From Tupaia tana (Eukaryota > Chordata > Mammalia > Scandentia > Tupaiidae): DNA of 64,000 nt. Below, piece after piece: positions 1-10,454 of this stretch. The notes below the pieces were generated by a model. The model did not search any database, was not told where the DNA came from, and saw only the letters and a program-made list of their open reading frames with translations. Location of the stretch: positions 5,922,920 through 5,986,919 of the forward strand of contig JAKSZU010000018.1 of the NCBI GenBank assembly GCA_026018925.1. Direction: 5' to 3'. Within the stretch, counting starts at the first letter, position 1. Every line of letters starts with the position of its first letter. Position numbers and translations under genes: made by a program.

Positions 1-493
1 ATCACGTGCATGTTTGAAGAGGATAATCAAGTGCATTTATCAGACATTTGAAAGAGCAGGGATGCTTTCTCTAGACAGATAAGCAAGGCAAAAACAAACT
101 AATTTGTGCTTCTTTTCTTGATACTGGATTTCTCTAGCTGACTCAGTCAGCAAACTCTTAGGGAGGCTTTGGGGCATCACAAGAGATAACAACATTTGTA
201 GGTATGCTGATTGGGTGTCCAGTGGGACTACAGACGTGCAGAGAGGAGAAAATAAGGTCAGTACAAAGACATCTGGCACCAGGCTAACAGGTGAAGAGTC
301 CACAGAAGTGAAGGACTATCTACCACCAGTGGGTGGTTTATAGAGATCATTGTCTCTCTTCTGTATGCACCAGAGCCCAGGATACCCACTGTCTTAAAAG
401 GCTGATGCTGAACCCAGATCTCACTGGTACTGCAGGGACCACAGTCCTGTGAAATCGCACTTCTCCATATTTCCAGGGCACCTTAGTCATGGG
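1..493. other. Unique sequence, nothing recognised
   Basis: I see no coding signature, RNA gene or clear repeat here. The minus-strand frames are short and without recognisable domains. Confidence 0.5.
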
Positions 494-605
494 GTAAAGG
501 GGTAGCAGATTCTGATTCCTAATTCAGTAGGCCTGGGATGGGACCTGAGAATCTGCATTTCTAGCAAGTTCCCAGCTGCTGCGGATCCCAATTATCTGGG
601 AACCA
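494..605. mobile_element. Ancient hAT-Charlie-type fragment (MER5/MER20-like)
   Basis: The pattern 'gattctgattc..aattcagtaggcctggg..gggacctgagaatctgcat' followed by 'ggaaccacactttg' resembles the core and end of the short non-autonomous hAT elements common in placental mammals. It is diverged and incomplete, and the exact family is uncertain. Confidence 0.5.
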
Positions 606-1689
606 CACTTTGATTGCAAAGGTTGTGAAGGTCCACTGACTGTAAAGGAGAGTCAACTTCATCAAGATATTTGCAGGCGTAAAAAAAATCAATTTCTTTA
701 GACAACTAAAGATATAAAACCAAAACCAAAAACACACCATATCCTTTTCCTCTTGCTTTCCAGACCCATGAATTTCTCTAACTGGGCAATCTGTCAACCA
801 GCACTTTCTAGAGCAATGGGAGATCATGGCTTAAAATCAATCAGCCGCTATGATTATAATGACCCAGTCTGATGTGTGTGGAAAAAAATACAGCTGAAGG
901 GAATCAGGATACAGACGAATAACAGAAGGACATATCTGCTATGCAGTGTACATCTCGGCTCTGAATCTCTGCAGAGGACTGGGCATCCCACTGGGCCCCT
1001 TCCATGTGCCTAAGGACAAAGATTGAAAAGGTAGCCACTGATAAGGCAGAAAGACTCTAAATAAAGTTCTCTGTGGCTAGTAAAAGAATGTTTGGCAAAA
1101 GTTTGGATAAGAAAGATAAAAAGGTCTTCCGATATTTAATTAAATCACATGGAGCTGGGGAAGAAGAGGAAGAGGAGGGAATATGTGAACTTCTGCCATG
1201 TTCCGCAGATGATTTCTGCTTGTAGGATGCTCACAATCATTCTGAAGGTGGACCTTGTCTTTATCCCATCTCCCAAATGAGAAAAGTAAACCTTCAGGAA
1301 TCTAAGTGATTGCTCATTGTCACTCTAACCAACATTCACCGGAATCATTCTCTATCACACTGTCTCCAAAAGAAGCCAGCAAGTGAATGGGAGTCACCGA
1401 GCACATAGCAAGGACATCTAGAGAGCACTTTGGTTTACTGAGAGCCTTCGCACGGTGTCGGGTTTCAGATGTCAGACAACCTAATGAAAGTTCATTTCTC
1501 AAAATTTCATTCTTCATGGACACACAGCCAGTGGAGACAGACACATGGTGAGGGACCCAATAGCAAGATTTAAAGGTAAAAAGTAAAGAGATGCGGCACC
1601 ATGACATCGTAAGAGGACATGTGCAACAATCACTACCACCACTGGGGCAGACGGTGACTGCGTGCTTAAGTATGTCAAGCATTCTTAGC
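606..1689. other. Unique sequence, no gene seen
   Basis: There is no supported gene. Around 1220-1330 a very degraded MIR-like stretch is possible. The 125-codon minus-strand frame at 1320-1697 has no recognisable domain. Confidence 0.45.
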
Positions 1690-1885
1690 CGGGACAAGTG
1701 CCAAAGAGCTGTGCGAAGGGCTTGACTTCATCCTCAGAACCCAAGGGGGCAGGCATGATAATCAATCCCATTATCTAGATGAGGAACAGAGGCTCAGTGT
1801 AGCCAATAAAGTGTCTAAGATCACGTGACTAGAACAAGCTAGAGATAAGATCCAAACCCAAATCTCTGGACTTCTTACCCACCTC
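1690..1885 (-). mobile_element. MIR SINE (ancient), antisense
   Basis: The plus strand reads as reverse-complement MIR core: 'cccattatctagatgagg' then 'acagaggctcagtgtagcc', followed by a diverged tRNA-like end with 'gatccaaacccaaatctctgg'. MIR is a CORE-SINE fixed before placental mammals diverged, so this is inactive. Confidence 0.75.
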
Positions 1886-2385
1886 ACTCACTGCAGATGG
1901 AGCAGAGGCTTGGGAAGTGATTCATCCATGCAAGTCTTTCCGAAGATATTTTGTTCTGGGGACCTGACTTGGCATGCCATGGATGTTCCAAGCTGGGTGC
2001 TTGGTGAGGAGATCAGTATATGAGGCCAGTGTGTTAAGTAATCAGAGGAAAGGAACCAAATTCTGTCACAGAAACTGAGAGAGCAGATCAGATGGAACAA
2101 GGTTCTAAGAGGAAGGGGCGAGCCCAGGGATAATGAGGCCCATCTGAGACCAGTATGACTTAAGTACCAGATGAATTAGATGACCCACCCCCAGTTTCCA
2201 TGTTGCGCCTTCCCGTTGCTTAGGTACCCAGCCGGTGGTAACCATGGTGATCTCTTCCTGCTGGTCAGGCCCTGTGCTAAGCACTGGGTACAGAGCAGGA
2301 ACAAGACCACGTCTCTGTCTCATAAACTCTACCTATGTCAGGTGATGTGTGGATAAATGAATGGAAGGGTGGATGGGTGGGAGCA
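1886..2385. other. Unique sequence
   Basis: No repeat or gene is recognised. A short degenerate (TGGA)n-like stretch, 'tggatgggtgggagcaagg', lies near 2371. Confidence 0.4.
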
Positions 2386-2740
2386 AGGGAGGAAGAGAGA
2401 AAGGGAAGATGAGAGGACGAACAAAGTGAGCAGTAGAGGATGAAATTGGGAAGGAGGTAAGGACCAGATCAGGTAGGGCTTTGAAACAGGAGCTAAGCTT
2501 TTATTCTGCTGGCACTAGGAAACTACGACATGGTTTTCAGCTGGGAGTAGTGTGGAAGAATCACACACACCACCCCAAAATATTTTTACAAGACATGTCA
2601 GATGGAAGGGGCCAGAGCTGCTCTGAACTAACTTTCCAAAGAGAAGCTACAGCCTCAGAGAGCCTCACAGGTAGCCCAGGTTCCCAAGGGTCAAGCGAGA
2701 CAGTGGTTGAGTGAGACTAGGCAAGCTGCAGCACTCTGGC
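2386..2740 (-). mobile_element. L2 LINE fragment, antisense
   Basis: The words 'accagatcaggtagggcttt', 'agcttttattctgctggcac' and 'tttcagctgggagtagtgtg' follow the order of antisense L2 sequence (site-of-gene text 'gcagggccttgtaggcc...'). It is strongly diverged, and the family call is from memory. Confidence 0.5.
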
Positions 2741-3916
2741 AAGCTTTCGACGAAACTCCCATGGACTTCAGAGTTCCGTCTTCATTACCTCCAGTTCTTT
2801 TCCTTCTGGGTCACTTCACTCAGCACTCTTCCCAGCCCCTTGGACACAGCATTCTTCTGCTCTATAGCCCTCACCCTGACCCAGAAACAGAAGGATCTGA
2901 TGTGGCCATTTGCCTGGAGCCTGAAACTCTTCACATCAGTGTGGACAACCACAGCGTTTGCAGCTTAAGCCTCATCTCCTTTAGTGTTTAAGGAAACATC
3001 TGTCTTCAGTTGGAAATTCCAGGCCATTAGAAATAGGAAATAGAAAAAATGGTGGCTAGAGAGAGGTAGAACCTTTCTTTTTGCCTCTAACCTGATACTG
3101 CATCCCGACTGGTCCAGACTTTACGTGACTCAGTGAAGTGATAGCACACTGGATATTTCCTGCAGAGAGCCCCCAGCTGATAGGCTCCACTCGTCCTCCC
3201 TTAATTTAGCCTTCCCTCCCCCAGCCGTGGTCTCAGGACACCACTTCCCTATGATCAACACCTGGATCACTGACTGTCTCCCACAAGCAGCCTCCCCGGT
3301 TTTATCAGGTACCCAGAGCAAAGAGGAGATATTCAAGGACTGTATAAGTAGGAAACCAGGGAGGGGTTGTGGCAAAATGGGTACCAAAAGAGTGCTGTGG
3401 TCCTCAACCCAGAGCCATAGATGGGAAAGGTCAGGGCAAGGGAGCCTGGATGTGAAATTAAAACTAGGACCTGTGTTTCAGAGCTTGAGAGGAGGCAGAA
3501 TTGATGCTAATTAGCAAGACAGAAGAAGCAAACATTTTTTAAAAAATGGGTTGAATAAAAAAATCTTGGGTTGTCTGCATAATCAATGCTAATCACAATC
3601 TTTCATGGGAATTGTTTCCCATTTTATTCCTAATTACCACTAGCTACAACAATGATAACACATATCACTAAATATAATCTCAAATTAACTTTGTAGTAAA
3701 TTTCATTTGATTATAACAGTAAATTCTAGACTTGTCCAACAAGTGATTACAACGTACTGAATGGTCCCAAAATTAACTCCTCAAGAGCAGACTCTTCACT
3801 CTGTCCCAACCTCAGACACACAGGCTCAAGCACTCAGTTCTACATAGATTTTCATAGAAGGTTCCCATTTTAGCATAACTCACTCCTGTTGTCCTCATTC
3901 AAATATTGGCCAAACC
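2741..3916. other. Unique sequence, AT-rich toward 3520-3760
   Basis: Two overlapping plus-strand frames (85 and 94 codons) at 2707-2991 have no recognisable domain. No promoter, splice-linked coding pattern or repeat is clear. Confidence 0.4.
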
Positions 3917-4636
3917 ATGATTCCTACTTTTGAATCAGAAGTAGGGTCACCTGACTCAGGCAATGTGCTTAGGAAGTCAGGAATGGGAAAGTCAGGGTGG
4001 TCCGGGTACCTTTGGAACACTTGTCTTCCCCCGGCCAGGCTCAGAGGGGGCTCTAGTCATTGCATAAGAAGCAGGTGCTTTGACATTCTCCTGGACTGGT
4101 GGTATGGCTCTGACTCTTCCCTGGAGTTAGCATTTAGAGACCTGGCTAGACCATCTCAGGGAACTCCAAGAATGCCAAGTCCCTTCTGCCCCAGAAGGCA
4201 TGCACACCTTCCCTGGAATCTGAAGTATGTGATTACCAGTTCCAGTATGGAGAAGGCTGGAAAGGACCAGCACCTGGAACCCACTGATGCCCAGAGGGAG
4301 ATGACCTGCTGCCTGCAGAGGCAACTGGCTAAGAGAACGGCAGTCAGGCCCCACCCAGCCTGGGCACTATACCAAGCAGAGGCTGCGTCACAGGAAACCA
4401 TTGGAATGATCTGGTTTGTGGGTCAGCCTGCAACATGCAGTAGGAAAAGCTGCTCAGCCTTGCACATGGGTCCCCCACTCTGGGCCACAGCCACCCTCAG
4501 CAGCTGCCAACCGCTGGAGCCAGCACCTTCCCAGCTTCCCCTGCCACAGCTCACTGGCCTGTCACAAAGAATTTTAATGCTGGGAAGACTGTTGATTTAC
4601 GGGCAGATAAAACTGGAGAGGAAACGTTGTTTATAA
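3917..4636 (+). other. 239-codon open frame, not supported as a gene
   Basis: This is one of the two longest open frames in the window and sits in a locally GC-richer stretch. The translated sequence is rich in Ser, Pro, Leu and Cys. It has no domain, signal peptide or repeat that I recognise, and the start context is unremarkable. Overlapping minus-strand frames of 75-81 codons are also open here, as expected for GC-richer non-coding DNA. It could be part of a long non-coding transcript, but nothing in the sequence proves that. Confidence 0.2.
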
Positions 4637-5122
4637 TCTCAAGGGATAGATATAACATAATATTATTATATCGTGCTATAATGGGCCATCATTTATTAAG
4701 GGCCTATTTAGGGCCTGTAATGGGCATGGGGATGGTACATTTGGCCCAAATCCTATCTCTTCAAGAGCCATGGAGTTAGAATTTTGAGGTCATCCCTGAA
4801 TGAGACTATTTATTACATTCATTCTCATATATTTAAATATCTATTTATCTGTCCAACATTTAAAATGTAACTTTTTTGTAAGAATTTGGGGATTTTTTAA
4901 AATTTTTTAAGCATACCTGGAGGCTCAATTCATGAATTAACATGTACCTCTAGGAAGTTAAGAGTTCCTGTGCCTATTACTTTTTTAAAAAAGCACTAAT
5001 TTTATGCACTGCTCAGGATTTTAGATATATTATTTCTAATTCTCACAACAAAGTTCCAAAGTGAATGTTATCATTTCTGTTATATAGCTGATATTGAAAG
5101 GCATTATGATTTCTGCAAAGAC
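4637..5122. other. AT-rich sequence with a degraded MIR start
   Basis: Around 5020-5110 the text 'attctcacaacaaagttcc..gtgaatgttatcatttctgt' matches antisense MIR core and leads directly into the tandem array that follows. The rest is AT-rich with no gene. Confidence 0.45.
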
Positions 5123-5340
5123 AGATGAGGCTGGAAGGTGAATGTTATTATTTATATTACACAGATAAAGTTGCGGGATGGGTAATATTATTTCTATGAT
5201 ATAGATGAGGTTGGGAGGTGGGTATTATTTCTATTATGTGGATGAAGTTCTTTTTTAAAAAATTTTTTTCTTTTTTTTTTTCATTTCATTTGTGGATGAA
5301 GTTCTGAGATGGATATTATTACATCTTCATACAGATGAGG
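5123..5340. repeat. About 40-bp tandem array built from the MIR core
   Basis: Five successive units begin with 'gatgagg', 'gataaag', 'gatgagg', 'gatgaag' and 'gatgaag' at 5123, 5163, 5204, 5241 and 5295, and a final 'gatgagg' stands at 5334. Each unit continues with a GT/GGT stretch and 'attattt..'. The unit equals the antisense MIR core 'tattatt..cagatgagg', so a segment of one MIR appears to have been duplicated several times. A T-rich insert interrupts the fourth unit. Confidence 0.75.
5237..5304. mobile_element. 40-bp T-rich insertion flanked by 14-bp direct repeat
   Basis: Positions 5237-5250 and 5291-5304 are identical ('tgtggatgaagttc'). The 40 bases between them are almost only T and A. 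This is the structure of a target-primed retroposition event that left only an A tail on the minus strand. Slippage duplication inside the array is the alternative. Confidence 0.6.
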
Positions 5341-6480
5341 AAACAAAAACCTAAGAAGTCTTGGAAGCTTTCCTAAAGGCACACAGTGTGGACAGGGAGG
5401 GGAGCTATCAAATCTGCAGGGCCAGACCAGATGGGGGTGTGCAGGCTTAGCTACTAGAAACTGTCTGTTACCAGTAGGTATCACGTGGCCCCGCAAAGCA
5501 GGATGAGCTCCTCCTTTGCAGACACCTACAAACTCTATGGAGGCTTTGATCAGCCAGTTGCATCTTTTCACATGTGGCCCCCGTGAAACAGCAGTGCACG
5601 GGGAGTTCTCTCCCACCTCCATCATCCCCAACACCTGTCACAGAGGAATTCCACTAATGGGTGGGAGGGGTCCTGGGCTTTCAAAGCAATTTTGAAAAAC
5701 GAATCTGAAATAGTGCATGTCAAGGTTGCAGACAGTGAAGCTTCAATGACGAGCATCCGTGATAACATGACAGTACAGCTGCAAAGCCTGGGAAGCTCAG
5801 AAACTTTCCTCTCATTGCTGAGAATACACTGGCCATTTCCTAGGCTGGTCAAGGCCCCAGACCCAGAGTTCCACATAACATCACCCACTTTAAAGCTAGT
5901 TCCAGACAGTCAATGCTTTTCCGTGCTGCATCCACAAGAGGTGCCACAGCCCGGAATAGGGTACAGACCCAAGTCTCCTCCAAGTCACAGCGATAAAACG
6001 GACCTGCAGGCTGCAGTGCCTTGGTTCCGCTGCTCATCATTTGCTCCCAGAGCAGCCTTGCTCCATCCATGTTGGCCTGGCCTAAGGCAGCAGGGGTGGA
6101 GATCCAGGTTTGCCTTTTGCATATTGTCCAATTTCAGGTGGCCCAGAATTACAAAGGTGAGCAGCCAAGACTGCTGTTATTCTGGTTTTTTTGTTTGTTT
6201 GTTTTTAACTTTCTACCTACAAGCTGTTTCTTAACTGGCAGCAGCAGCACCCGTAACACTCTCACTCTTGACAAGAATTTTCAACTGTATTCAGAAGAAC
6301 CCTACATTTCCCACAGATGTCCAGAACTACCTTGGGGAGGAGAAAGTTGAAGAGAAAGTTGAGCAGCCAATTTTTCAGGGTGAGCAGACCACATTCAAGC
6401 TAAGCAAAGTCACTTTGATCTGTACCCTACACTGGGGTTTTGCATAAGATATTCTTTGCAAAAAGTGTTTCACTGCTATG
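5341..6480. other. MIR remnant then unique sequence
   Basis: The first about 80 bases ('aaacaaaaacctaagaag..aaaggcacacagtgtgg') look like the end of the antisense MIR. The remainder has open frames up to 180 codons (5692-6234, plus) without recognisable protein features. A short (GTTT)n stretch lies near 6190. Confidence 0.4.
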
Positions 6481-6547
6481 TTAAAAAAAAAGAAGAAGAA
6501 GAAGAAAAAGAAAAAGAAGAAGGGGAAGAAGAAAGAAGAAGAAACGA
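6481..6547. repeat. (GAA)n purine tract
   Basis: There are about 65 nearly pure purines on the plus strand, made mainly of GAA and AAAAG repeats. Uninterrupted purine mirror-like tracts can form triplex DNA. It may also be the remnant tail of an old retroposon. Confidence 0.85.
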
Positions 6548-6810
6548 AACCCACTTAAAGGCCATCAAGTCTGCCCTATTTGAAGAGATCCTTCCTTGGA
6601 GAAATGGACATATTCTTCTCAGCAGGGAAATGTAAAACATCTTGCTAATTGGGCACCAGGACTTAAATTTGGAATATTCTCCTTCTAAGAACCAAAGACC
6701 TTTGTTCTTTCCCATTTGACCACTCTTGGTAGGGCAGAGAGTCAGGGCTGAGGCTCAAGTGCCTGCAGGAGCAGGGCAGGAAAGGCACAGTGAAAAGTGG
6801 TAGGAGTTGG
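6548..6810. other. Short unique stretch
   Basis: Nothing is recognised between the GAA tract and the nested SINE pair. Confidence 0.4.
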
Positions 6811-7292
6811 ATGGCAGTGCAGTGATAAAATGTGATGACTTGGGAGCCAGCAGATGGTGTAGCAGTTACGTCGCTAGACTCCCACATAGCTGACCACAGG
6901 TCAAGTCCTAGACTGATGGCTTGAAACATGCCAGGGACATGAGTGTGAGTGCCCAAGATCCAGGCAGGGGAATGGAGGAGCAAAGACTGCAGCATGGCTA
7001 GCTGCCCTTTCCTTCACTGTCTCTGTCTCTCTCTTTCTGTCTCTCTCTGGAGAGCATATAAGCCCTAAGGTAAAAACCTCGGGGCGGGGGATGTGATACT
7101 TGTGAGTTGACCCATGTGTGAAGATTCCAGGTTCCCAACAGCTGCCTGAGCATGCCAGCCACACACTGGCCCATGACCTGGGGCTGGCTATGGATGGGAG
7201 TGGATCTTGGCATCAAGACCCTGTTGGGAGTGCTGTCTGTCTCTCTTTTCTCTCATGCTCATGGAAGAACTAAATAAACTTTAAAAAATTTA
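6811..7292 (+). mobile_element. Older tRNA-type SINE, split by a younger SINE
   Basis: The left piece (about 6811-6842, 'ggcagtgcagtgataaaa') and the right piece (about 7091-7292) read through as one element: a tRNA-like head with 'gattccaggttcccaac', then 'cctgttgggagtgctgtctg', a CT-rich tract and an 'aataaactttaaaaaa' tail. The split is explained by the SINE at 6843-7090. Confidence 0.6.
6843..7090 (+). mobile_element. tRNA-headed SINE (main family), inserted in older SINE
   Basis: The head 'ccagcagatggtgtagcag' precedes a diverged box B region, then 'gagtgcccaagatcc', 'gaatggaggagcaaagac', a CT-rich tract and 'gccctaaggtaaaaacctc'. The flanks 'atgtgatgacttg' (6830-6842) and 'atgtgatacttg' (7091-7102) form a decayed TSD. 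Confidence 0.8.
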
Positions 7293-7697
7293 AAAATAAA
7301 AAGACAGGGTTGCTCCGGTCTCTGCTGAATTGGAAGGCCCAATTTACACGTGAAGTTGCAACTAGGCTCTGTTAGGGGTTGCCTTGTGATACCAGAGCTT
7401 CTGGTCTTGCAAGAGAAACTAGAACTCCAAAATTACCTGTGGCTTTTCCAATGGTGATGATGCTCCAAAAAACAAAATTAAAAGTACAATACTCTGTGGG
7501 CCAAACTGCACATTTCTGAGGCCCTGTGCTGCCACGGTGGAGAGTGAGAGCAGACAGACTTGGCGGGGGCGGGGGGGAGGCTGCATCCCCCAACCCCTAC
7601 CACTTGACCACCTAAAACAGTAGAGCTGCACTCAAAGATGCTGGCACCTGGGAAACAGTTGCTCAAGCACTAACACACTTTTCCTGTAAAGGCTCAC
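7293..7697. other. Unique sequence
   Basis: No gene or known repeat is recognised. A G-rich run lies near 7563-7578. Confidence 0.4.
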
Positions 7698-7704
7698 ATG
7701 GTGA

Positions 7705-7968
7705 ATTTTTTTTTTTTTTTTTTGAGAGGTTTTTGCTATAGGGTACGTGCGCTCACCAGACAGAGAGAGACAGAGAGACAGAAAGAAAGAAATCACCCCC
7801 CAGGGGGGATGGCCACGCCGCAATCCCTTCTCCTCCATTCTCCTCTCGGGATCCTGGGCACGCACGCACACACGCCTGGCGTGAGTTTAAGCCACCGGTC
7901 TGGGACGCGAACCGTGGTCAACTATGTGGGAGTCCAGTGACAATAGCCATTATGCTAACTGCTGGTCC
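7705..7968 (-). mobile_element. tRNA-headed SINE, near full length
   Basis: Reading the minus strand gives the head with box A ('tagcataatggc'), box B ('cggttcgcgtccc'), the body 'gagaggagaatggaggag', the palindromic 'ccccctggggggtg', a CT-rich tract and 'tatagcaaaaacctctc', then the A tail (T run on plus). Many CpGs remain, so it is relatively young. Confidence 0.88.
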
Positions 7969-8039
7969 CAATATTTTGACCATGTGGGTCATATGGTATT
8001 TGTCACAAGAACTCCACTCCGACCCAGTCACCTACCAAA

Positions 8040-8400
8040 CAAGTCTTCCCTGCGTCCAGCCTGTGCATGGACATGCTCCTGCCATCTCTCTCCACTCCCC
8101 ACACCCTGCACCTGGTCAATTGTTTCTCTTCTTTGGGAAACCCTCCATGGCCTTCCCCTCCTCGGGGCTAGCTTGTAATCCCCAGGATGGCTGGCTTCTC
8201 ATAGTCAGTCCCCATGCTGTTCTTCTGTGATGACCACACCTGTTTCTAGATCCCTGGGTGAGCTTTTTAAATAAAACCTGTTTCCCCCTCTACACTCTAG
8301 GCTCTAAGGAGCAAAGGCTGTACTTTTCGCTTTCCACTGTGAATTCCTGACACTTGGCATGGGACCTGGGCACACAGGTGGCAATCAGATGTCCACGGAT
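8040..8400 (+). mobile_element. L2 LINE 3' end
   Basis: The order 'gggaaaccctccatggcctt', 'ctaggctctaaggagcaaag', 'gctgtacttttcg', 'cctgacacttggcatggg' matches sense L2 3' sequence ('taagctcc..gagggcaggg..gcacagtgcctggcacat'). It is inactive and diverged. Confidence 0.65.
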
Positions 8401-8839
8401 TTGGGTAAATGAAGCCAGGACACCATGTACCACTGGTCGCCATCTGATGCCTTTACTAGAAACACAAGAGTTCTCCTGTCCACCTTCACTTTGGCTTTCC
8501 TGTGGATTCTGGTCCATAGTCTTGAGTGGCTGAACTTGGTGTTGTTCTGTGGTTGGGTTGGTGCCTGATCCCAGGCTTTCTCTTTCTATCCCTAAGCCTT
8601 GGTCTCTGAAGTCACTCACTTTGTCTCCTCTGTCCTGACCTGACCAGACATTGGTCAGTGGTTCTGCTGCCCCTACCACAGAACCTCTTCACTCTCCCTA
8701 GCAAGGAAGGATCCTCCCCTGTGGCTTTCAGAGAGACCACATCCCTGCCACATCCCTGCACTCTTCCAGCCTCCCAGTCTGTGAGAGAATACACTTGTGT
8801 TAAGTCACCTTGTCTGTGGGAATTGGTTATAGTACCCCT
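8401..8839. other. Unique sequence
   Basis: The 129-codon minus-strand frame at 8290-8679 overlaps the L2 and has no domain. Nothing else is recognised. Confidence 0.4.
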
Positions 8840-8965
8840 TATGTGCTTGCTTTACATTTAATTGTCACAAAACCACATGAGGTAGGTGTTGTTATTTCCC
8901 CTATTTTTACAAATAAGGGGATTGAGGGTCAGGGTAACCATGTGATTGCATGAGCTCATACCCAG
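8840..8965 (-). mobile_element. MIR SINE, antisense
   Basis: 'acatgaggtaggtgttgtta', 'cctatttttacaaataaggg' and 'gattgagggtcagggtaacc' are the antisense MIR core in order. Confidence 0.75.
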
Positions 8966-9076
8966 GGAATTCCTGAGTCAGCACTGAATCCCCTACAGAG
9001 TACCCGCCCCCAACACCCGCACACGCAGGTTGCCAGACTCTGTCCTGTTTCCCAGCAGAAAATACAGGTTACAAGA

Positions 9077-9335
9077 GCAACCAGCAGATGGTGTAATGGT
9101 TACATCGCTGGACTCCCATGTTGTAGACGGCAGTTCAAGTCCCAGACCCGGTGGCTTAAAACTCATGCTGGGCACATGTGCGTGGTGCCCAAAATCCCGA
9201 GAGGAGAATGGAAGAAAAGGGTCTGTGGCATGGCCATCCTCTGGCGGGGGTGGAGGGTGATTTCTCACTTTCTGTCTCTCTGTTTCTCCGGCGAGCGCAC
9301 ATGCCCTATAGCAAAAAAAAAATCTCTTTAAAAAT
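9077..9335 (+). mobile_element. tRNA-headed SINE with 15-bp TSD
   Basis: The head has box A 'tggtgtaatggttac' and box B 'cagttcaagtccc'. The usual body, CT-rich tract and 'gccctatagcaaaaaaaaa' follow. The TSD is 'atacaggttacaaga' at 9062-9076 and 'atacagattacaaga' at 9336-9350, one mismatch, so the borders are firm. Confidence 0.92.
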
Positions 9336-9350
9336 ATACAGATTACAAGA

Positions 9351-9789
9351 AAAAGTTCTCTTTAGAAAAACCTCATCTTTGAGCTCTTTCCCTGTTCTGA
9401 GTGTTCCAGCTCATGCCACAGAGTCAACATGGCAAGCTGTGAGCTGGCTTGACTCCCCCCTCACTCTCGATAGTCCGATCACTCACCAGCAGCCTCCTCA
9501 AAGGACAGGTGCTGCTCCTCTTCAGGCCTCTTCCTTTACTCACCACCTCCCCTCCTTCCAACACCACAAGTGTTTCTGGGCATCCAGAGAACAGCAGGAC
9601 TTCAAACAAATGGCAAACTCTAGTACATGCCACTTGCAGTTCCAGCTCCGAACATCGGTCTCCCAAAACAGACCATCCTCCGGCTTCCAACCCAGGGGTC
9701 AGGAGGGGCAAAGCGAACATGGCAATTTTTCTAAGTGTCTTATTAAGTCTCTGTCAAGTGACTGAACATCTGTTCTCTTTTCTGCTTGT
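9351..9789. other. Unique sequence
   Basis: The frames at 9178-9765 (195 codons) and 9449-9796 run partly through the SINE and show no domain. No other feature is recognised. Confidence 0.4.
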
Positions 9790-10070
9790 GTTTTGAGGAA
9801 CAGATCTAGCTGGGAATCACAGGGCTTCAAGGGACCCTGGTTCATGTATAATCATACCGGAGCTTTCTCTCAGGCCTTTGCCAAAGCAATTAGCAAAGCT
9901 GCTTTTAACCAATTAGGCCCATCTTTTCAGCTCCCTGCAGCAGAGGCTGCCTTCTCCCTCCCCACTGCTTGGCCTCTGAGGAGGCCGTTTCAAAAGGCAC
10001 AATTTGAACCAATTATGCTTGTCTTGCTATTATAATCATTAATCATCATCACTCTAATGACAACTAATAG
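9790..10070. promoter_or_regulatory. Candidate conserved non-coding regulatory element
   Basis: This block is repeat-free and dense in homeodomain-type ATTA/TAAT words: 'caattag' at 9887, 'aaccaatta' at 9907 and again at 10007 (exactly 100 bp apart), then 'cattaatcatc' and 'ctaatgacaactaatag' at 10038-10070. An inverted repeat 'ggcctc-tgag-gaggcc' lies at 9971-9986. This composition resembles developmental enhancers. The regulatory role is inference, since conservation cannot be tested here. Confidence 0.4.
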
Positions 10071-10129
10071 GCCACTTTAAATCCCTTTCTGGAACGTGAT
10101 GGGGGCCTACAGAAGTGAAAAACAAATAT

Positions 10130-10235
10130 TTTGTAGAGTGCTTCCCAGTTTTGCCTAGCCCTTTCCCATACATGATCTTGCTGGGCCTCGGATGCTATGA
10201 AGTGAGTTATTAACATGAATGTGAGAGGCAGCCTT
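10130..10235 (-). mobile_element. MIR-like fragment, antisense
   Basis: 'gtgcttcccagttttgcc', 'ccatacatgatcttgctggg' and 'gctatgaagtgagttatta' follow the antisense MIR pattern of slots (coding for 'tcatttaatcctcacaac..'). It is diverged. Confidence 0.5.
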
Positions 10236-10301
10236 ATGCCAGCATTCAAGCCACTTCATCAGGCCACAGCCAATTACTGAGTCACAAACTGCATTGGTTA
10301 T

Positions 10302-10319
10302 AAATAAATAAATAAATAG
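10302..10319. repeat. (AAAT)n microsatellite
   Basis: About four and a half AAAT units; no other feature is attached. Confidence 0.85.
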
Positions 10320-10454
10320 AGGGGACCTATTGTGTGGTGTAGTGAACAGAGAAAACAGAAAGCTCAGTACCTCTGTACTGTGCTGCGAGTCTCCATTTCC
10401 TAAGTCCAGATTTTGCACCTGTGAAGGGAGATCATGGTACCTGTGCCACAGAAC

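Noticed and set aside
3917..4636. 239-codon open frame on the plus strand
   Set aside because: No recognisable domain, no signal or membrane pattern, frames also open on the other strand, and no splice context was evident. Length alone is expected by chance in GC-richer DNA.
5123..5340. CRISPR-like array
   Set aside because: Units are contiguous, diverged and MIR-derived, with no unique spacers; the DNA is mammalian.
5692..6234. 180-codon plus-strand frame
   Set aside because: No domain, no codon or sequence feature that separates it from chance.
9178..9765. 195-codon plus-strand frame
   Set aside because: Its first part is translated SINE sequence; the rest has no domain.
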